Shown in pieces: positions 59,770 to 64,000 of a stretch of DNA of 64,000 nt. The notes under the pieces are model-generated. The model was given only the letters and a program-made list of their open reading frames with translations. It was not told the DNA's origin and searched no databases. The translations under genes were made by a program, and so were the position numbers. The DNA comes from Lepisosteus oculatus (lineage: Eukaryota > Chordata > Actinopteri > Semionotiformes > Lepisosteidae): positions 20,131,501 to 20,195,500 of the forward strand of contig NC_090700.1 in NCBI RefSeq assembly GCF_040954835.1, read 5' to 3'. How positions within the stretch are numbered: position 1 is the first letter of the stretch; each line of letters starts with the position of its first letter.

Positions 59770-62700
59770 TTTCTGGATGGAACAGGAAATATATCTAGGA
59801 GTGGTAACAGGGACACTGTAGATCATTTGTTTTGTTGCTGAAGATACTATGTGCAAAAGGATGCATGCGCGTCTGTCCAAGACTAACCAGAGACTAGTAA
59901 AGCTGTGCTTACTAAACAAGTGTCCAAAGCACATTGATCAAAGGTGGATTTATCCAGAATGTTCCAAAAAAAAGTTCCAAGGACTGCTAAGACAGGTGAT
60001 CAGCAGACATCCTCTGTGATTAAACAAATGTCATTTATTAACGAAGACTTCTGGACAAGAGCTGGAACAAATGCCGTTAAACAGACACAGCAACGCTGAC
60101 AATAGTAGTAAACAGGACACCTTCGCCAGGGAAACGGAAGACAACATGAGCTAATGAAGCCCTTACACTCCATTGAGAAGAATGTGGGAGAAAGCGCTCA
60201 CACACAAACCCTGGAAACTTCTAAGCAAATTTTACACGTGCAGGAAAAGGGGCTGTGGAAGAATAAACAGAAATAGCACAAGCCCATTTATGAAGTCAAT
60301 CATTCAGGGACATACTCAAAGCAGGGTTTGAAAAACATGTAAACACCTGAAGCAGAGTGTAAATAATTAGCCGTCACCAGTATTAACACTTCAACTCCTA
60401 GTAGGAATGATAGTGATGCATTTCATTTGGAAGATTCAAGCAGAGATCCACTGTACTTGATCTGGTCATGAGAGAAAAAAAAACATTTTAATTGCAGCCA
60501 AAGGCTAGTGATTATTGAGGGCAGTGACTGCTGCTTTCATAAAATCATGAGTTTTGCAACTGACAGGAAGATTAAGAATTTAGTATAGATTTATGCCATA
60601 TAAGGGGCTTTTGCTATTCATTGTGATTTGTATATCATCCACCTATATAAAAATACACCAAACACTGCCTGTTTTTCAGAAAAGTATTTTTTCACATGAA
60701 TTCTGAGAGACACAGGGTCTTCTTTAGATTTGAAAATAAACATTTTCTTTTTTTCACTTCGAGTTATAGTATGGTTATATCTGCTCCTCAAAAGGAACCT
60801 TTTCCTTTACCCAAACCTTCAGTTCTATCCCACTAATGTACAGGTTACCACTTAGTTTCATATACAATAACATCACGACATCTGCAATTTTAACATTCGT
60901 GAATTTGCTTATTCAGTCTGTCCGACGGGGAGTGACGGAAAAAGAGCAGAGCTGAATGTTGATCTGATAAACAGACTAGTATCATAAGATGAATCTAGCA
61001 AATGAGTGAGCCTCTTCCTGCAACCTGCTCAAGTACCCACTACCCAGCATCTGCATCTTAGAGTAGTCTTGTGTTTGTATTGTAATGATGTCTGCGTCCA
61101 CTACATGGAAAATAACAGACCAGAGACGATTTTACAGGCTCACTGACAGCTTTATTGTCCGTTTCACTACAGTGGGGTGTGCTAGGCAGAGAGTAAGTTC
61201 AGGGTATATGCAGAGAAGGTATTCATGTTATTTTACCTAATTTCTTTGAATTAGGGATTACTGTTGTTTCTTTTACTTGATCAGTGTTCTATAACTAGAA
61301 GACAATGCACTAGTACTTTAATTATCACGTAAGGTAGGATTACTCAACTTTAAGCCATACATGATATGTACTGTAGTACCATAGAACGATATGAGGTTAT
61401 ATGGACATTTTGCTAGTCGGTTTTCTGCATCTACTGTAAATCTGCGTCTGTACCTACATTGCAACAGAACAGGTTACTGTATCCTTTTATCTGAAGTGAG
61501 TTGCTAATAACACTTAGTGAGCTGCAGGAGGGAGGGAGGAGAACCACATTTTAAGCTAAGGTCTACAAAGGTTAAAAAATGAATTTCAAAGGACAGCAAT
61601 TTCCAGCTCTAACTGTTTTAATATGAATTTCTGGATACATTTATAAAAGAACCCACAGAATAAAAAGGAGAATATCACTAATGGAATTCCACTTCATCTA
61701 TCGTTGGTACACAGCATGAGGAACGGGCTACACTTCAGAGACGGAACCAGCAGGTAATAACTGCTATGCAAATGCAATGCTCATGTGCAGGAAACCGTGT
61801 TAATTCAGCCTTACTTTTCTGACGCTGGTTGCATGGACAAGCTGTGTGGAAATTTCCAATGAAATAATGAAAATAAATGAAAATGAAAACATGGGAGGCA
61901 ATTTCAGAAACTACTGTGCTCATAATGGGGGCAATTACCTTGTTCACTTGCTTCTTTTCTTTTGAGCTTCATTGTTACTTAAAAGGCTTGTTTAAGCTTT
62001 TGAGAAAGAAAATAACTTTTGCAATGATTGCAATGAAAGTCCCTCATGTTTTAATTATTGTATACCATCTATCAGAGGGCAGATGAATAAAGAAAACGAA
62101 CAGGCCGTTGTATGAATATGGTATTCAGATTCTTGTTGCCAGACACCAATCCGCTACTTGTGCTTTATTCTGAAAGCTAGAAGTGATACAAACAAAACAA
62201 ATAGTCATGTTTGGTAAAAAAATATTTTTTCTAAACGATAAAAAGGGAACTGAAGCCAATTGAGCAAACGGAGGGCCCATTTTCCATACATTTGTTCTGG
62301 TTATGTGACTGAATACTCAGCTTCCAACATTTTCCAGTGGTCATAGTTGATTTGTTGAATGTATACCATATAGTATTTTCAAAAGTTGTCTACTTGTGGA
62401 TTTTTAAGTATGTCATGATTTGTTTATTTTATACAACAAAGATTAATTTAAATCACTCATATACATATCCCACAAAAACACAACATTCCAAAACAACTTG
62501 TAAAAATAAGAAACTATAAAATTGCACATGCAATCGGGCATTTTTGAAAATCCTTCCTCCCCGGAGCACCGGAAAGTCAATGAAGTAGTGTTCCTTAACA
62601 CAAACATTTAAGCTCCAAAGTGACTTGGAGGAGAGCTGACTGGAGGAGCAATACATGTTTAGCTGTTAAAAACGAGGGTCGCAGGCATGGCGAAATCTCC

Positions 62701-63377
62701 CGAGATCAACACTCACGGCAAGTCAAAAACACTCTGGTCTTCTCAGGCCCACCCACTCCTGCTGGTGCTCAGCCAATCATGCGCATTAACTATTACTGAG
62801 CACAGCGCACAAATGTGCTGTATCTAAAGTCATCACAAAGTGGTTTAAGAAAGAATACTCCCAAGAGTGCTGTACTTTAGAGCTATCATACACTTGTCCT
62901 TCTAGTAGATAAAACAGTAGACATTTCCCTGCCAGCAACCAGGAAGAAGAAATATCTTTCTAAGTAAATAATTTTAACCAGGCTGTGAAGGATGAGTCAA
63001 GTTTAAAATACTTGTTCAAAAAACTTGAATATACAGTACAGTAACACTTGGGATGATGTAATTATTGGAATCTACACTAGAAACACTTTCTTAATTAAAT
63101 CGATCTAATTATTGGGATAATTGGTAAACTAGTGAAATTTGAAGACGATACTTAAATTAGGAGGATTGGAAAAAACGAAGAAGAAAGAAGAAAAAATAAA
63201 ATTAAAAAGATTTTGATAAAAAGTCTGAAGAAACTGAACTGAGAAGATTACAGTTTCTTCTTACAGCCTAATTCAAGTATCCTTAAACTTTAAGTTAAAG
63301 GAACAGACAAAGTCAACTCAGAATCAACAGCTAAACATGACACAGAAGACAACAGTGGAAGCCATGTGAATGAAAAC

Positions 63378-63543
63378 AGGAGGCACTTTACACAAGGGGC
63401 TGTGAGAGTATGGAACAAGCTACCCAGATATGTGGATACCCTAACTCCTTTCAAGAAATGATTGGATAAGAACTTTGGATAAATTATGTAGTCCCAAACT
63501 GGTTGAAAAGACTCCTTTCATTTAGTAATTTTCTTATGTTCTT
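63378..63543 (+). mobile_element. CR1/Rex1-like LINE, 3' fragment
   Basis: AGGAGGCACTTTACACAAGG, GAGTATGGAACAAGCTACCC and CCTTTCAAGAAATGATTGGA lead to a 3' end TTTTCTTATGTTCTTA. This is the clearest 3' end of the family in the window. Confidence 0.7.
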
Positions 63544-64000
63544 ACCACAGTAGTCAAGCTGAGATAAATTTAACTAAAATTACATTAATAATCTGATTTA
63601 ATATTTTATATTTAACAGTCATTTTATACGATTAAGCTCCCAGTAATGCTTAATTATATGCTACCAGCTTATAAAAGACTTATTAAATCTCCAGACCTCC
63701 ATTTACTTCTAAAACCATCCAAATTAATCATGAAATAGTGAAAACAGTCTGAATTTGCTCAAAATACTGGCTGGAATAAAACAATCTGATGTTTAATGAC
63801 CCCTTCTCCTGTTTCCCTTGTTACTTTCCATAAAGAAACAGAAATCGCATGCCTGTCAGCAACTGAGTGTTTTAGTAGTCCTAAATTATATACACTGGAC
63901 CAGAAGATATTATTAAAAGCTTGCAGTAAGGTAAACAACCAAAAAAGACTTACTCAATCACAGTCTGAAACCCTCTGCTGCAAGGCTATGTTTACCATTC

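Larger units (their letters stand above)
57398..64000. other. fndc3a last intron (partial), non-coding
   Basis: At least 6.6 kb lies upstream of the last coding exon. I found no further fibronectin III exon on the minus strand. It contains a SINE (57.76 kb), a decayed trace of the foldback family (about 58530-58585), a small hairpin (59726-59769) and a LINE tail (63.4 kb). The rest is AT-rich and unassigned. Confidence 0.6.

Overview
The window reads as ray-finned fish nuclear DNA. Genes are split by long introns, the background is AT-rich, and there is a dense scatter of old tRNA-derived and 5S-derived SINEs, CR1/Rex1-like LINE 3' ends and foldback repeats of a kind common in fish genomes. 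The mix and the roomy spacing would fit a non-teleost such as a gar or bowfin, but the species cannot be fixed from the sequence alone.

Three genes can be supported, all on the minus strand. (1) At the right is the last coding exon of fndc3a (57083-57397), which encodes the end of the last fibronectin III domain and a C-terminal membrane anchor; a 3' UTR runs to a probable poly(A) signal near 55080. The rest of the window to 64000 is its last intron. (2) About 6 kb further on is a complete two-exon motilin receptor gene, mlnr (49299-48582 and 45258-44969, 335 residues), a class A GPCR with a 3.3-kb intron. The order and orientation fndc3a then mlnr match human chromosome 13q14, which helps to separate these genes from their paralogues FNDC3B and GHSR. 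(3) At the left are the first two coding exons of an rcsd1/CapZIP-like gene. A TATA-bearing promoter and a short exon 1 (ATG GAG, then a splice donor) lie at about 20.77-20.58 kb. Exon 2 lies at 2070-1954, after an 18.5-kb intron. The two exons join in frame to give an N-terminus like that of CapZIP. Later exons lie beyond the left edge.

Layout: 1-1953 rcsd1 intron 2, with a 5S-derived SINE that carries a perfect CTCF-type motif; 1954-2070 exon 2; 2071-20575 intron 1, with several SINEs and a purine-rich tract; 20576-20780 exon 1 and promoter; 20.8-44.7 kb intergenic, with SINEs, a foldback element, a GC-rich patch holding four ETS-type sites and a G-run, a reverse CTCF-type motif, LINE tails and a 481-bp solo LTR with a perfect 5-bp target duplication; 44.76-49.3 kb mlnr; 49.3-55.0 kb intergenic, with a second foldback element; 55.06-57.4 kb fndc3a terminal exon; 57.4-64 kb fndc3a intron.

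The genes do not form a pathway: CapZIP is a capping-protein and cytoskeleton regulator, the motilin receptor is a gut peptide receptor, and FNDC3A is a membrane-anchored adhesion and secretory-pathway protein. The more unusual items are the fndc3a-mlnr-rcsd1 junction, the convergent CTCF-type motifs around the rcsd1 promoter, a 31-nt U2 snRNA piece inside a SINE, a SINE about 45 bp from the mlnr splice acceptor, and the inverted-repeat elements with a hammerhead-like core.
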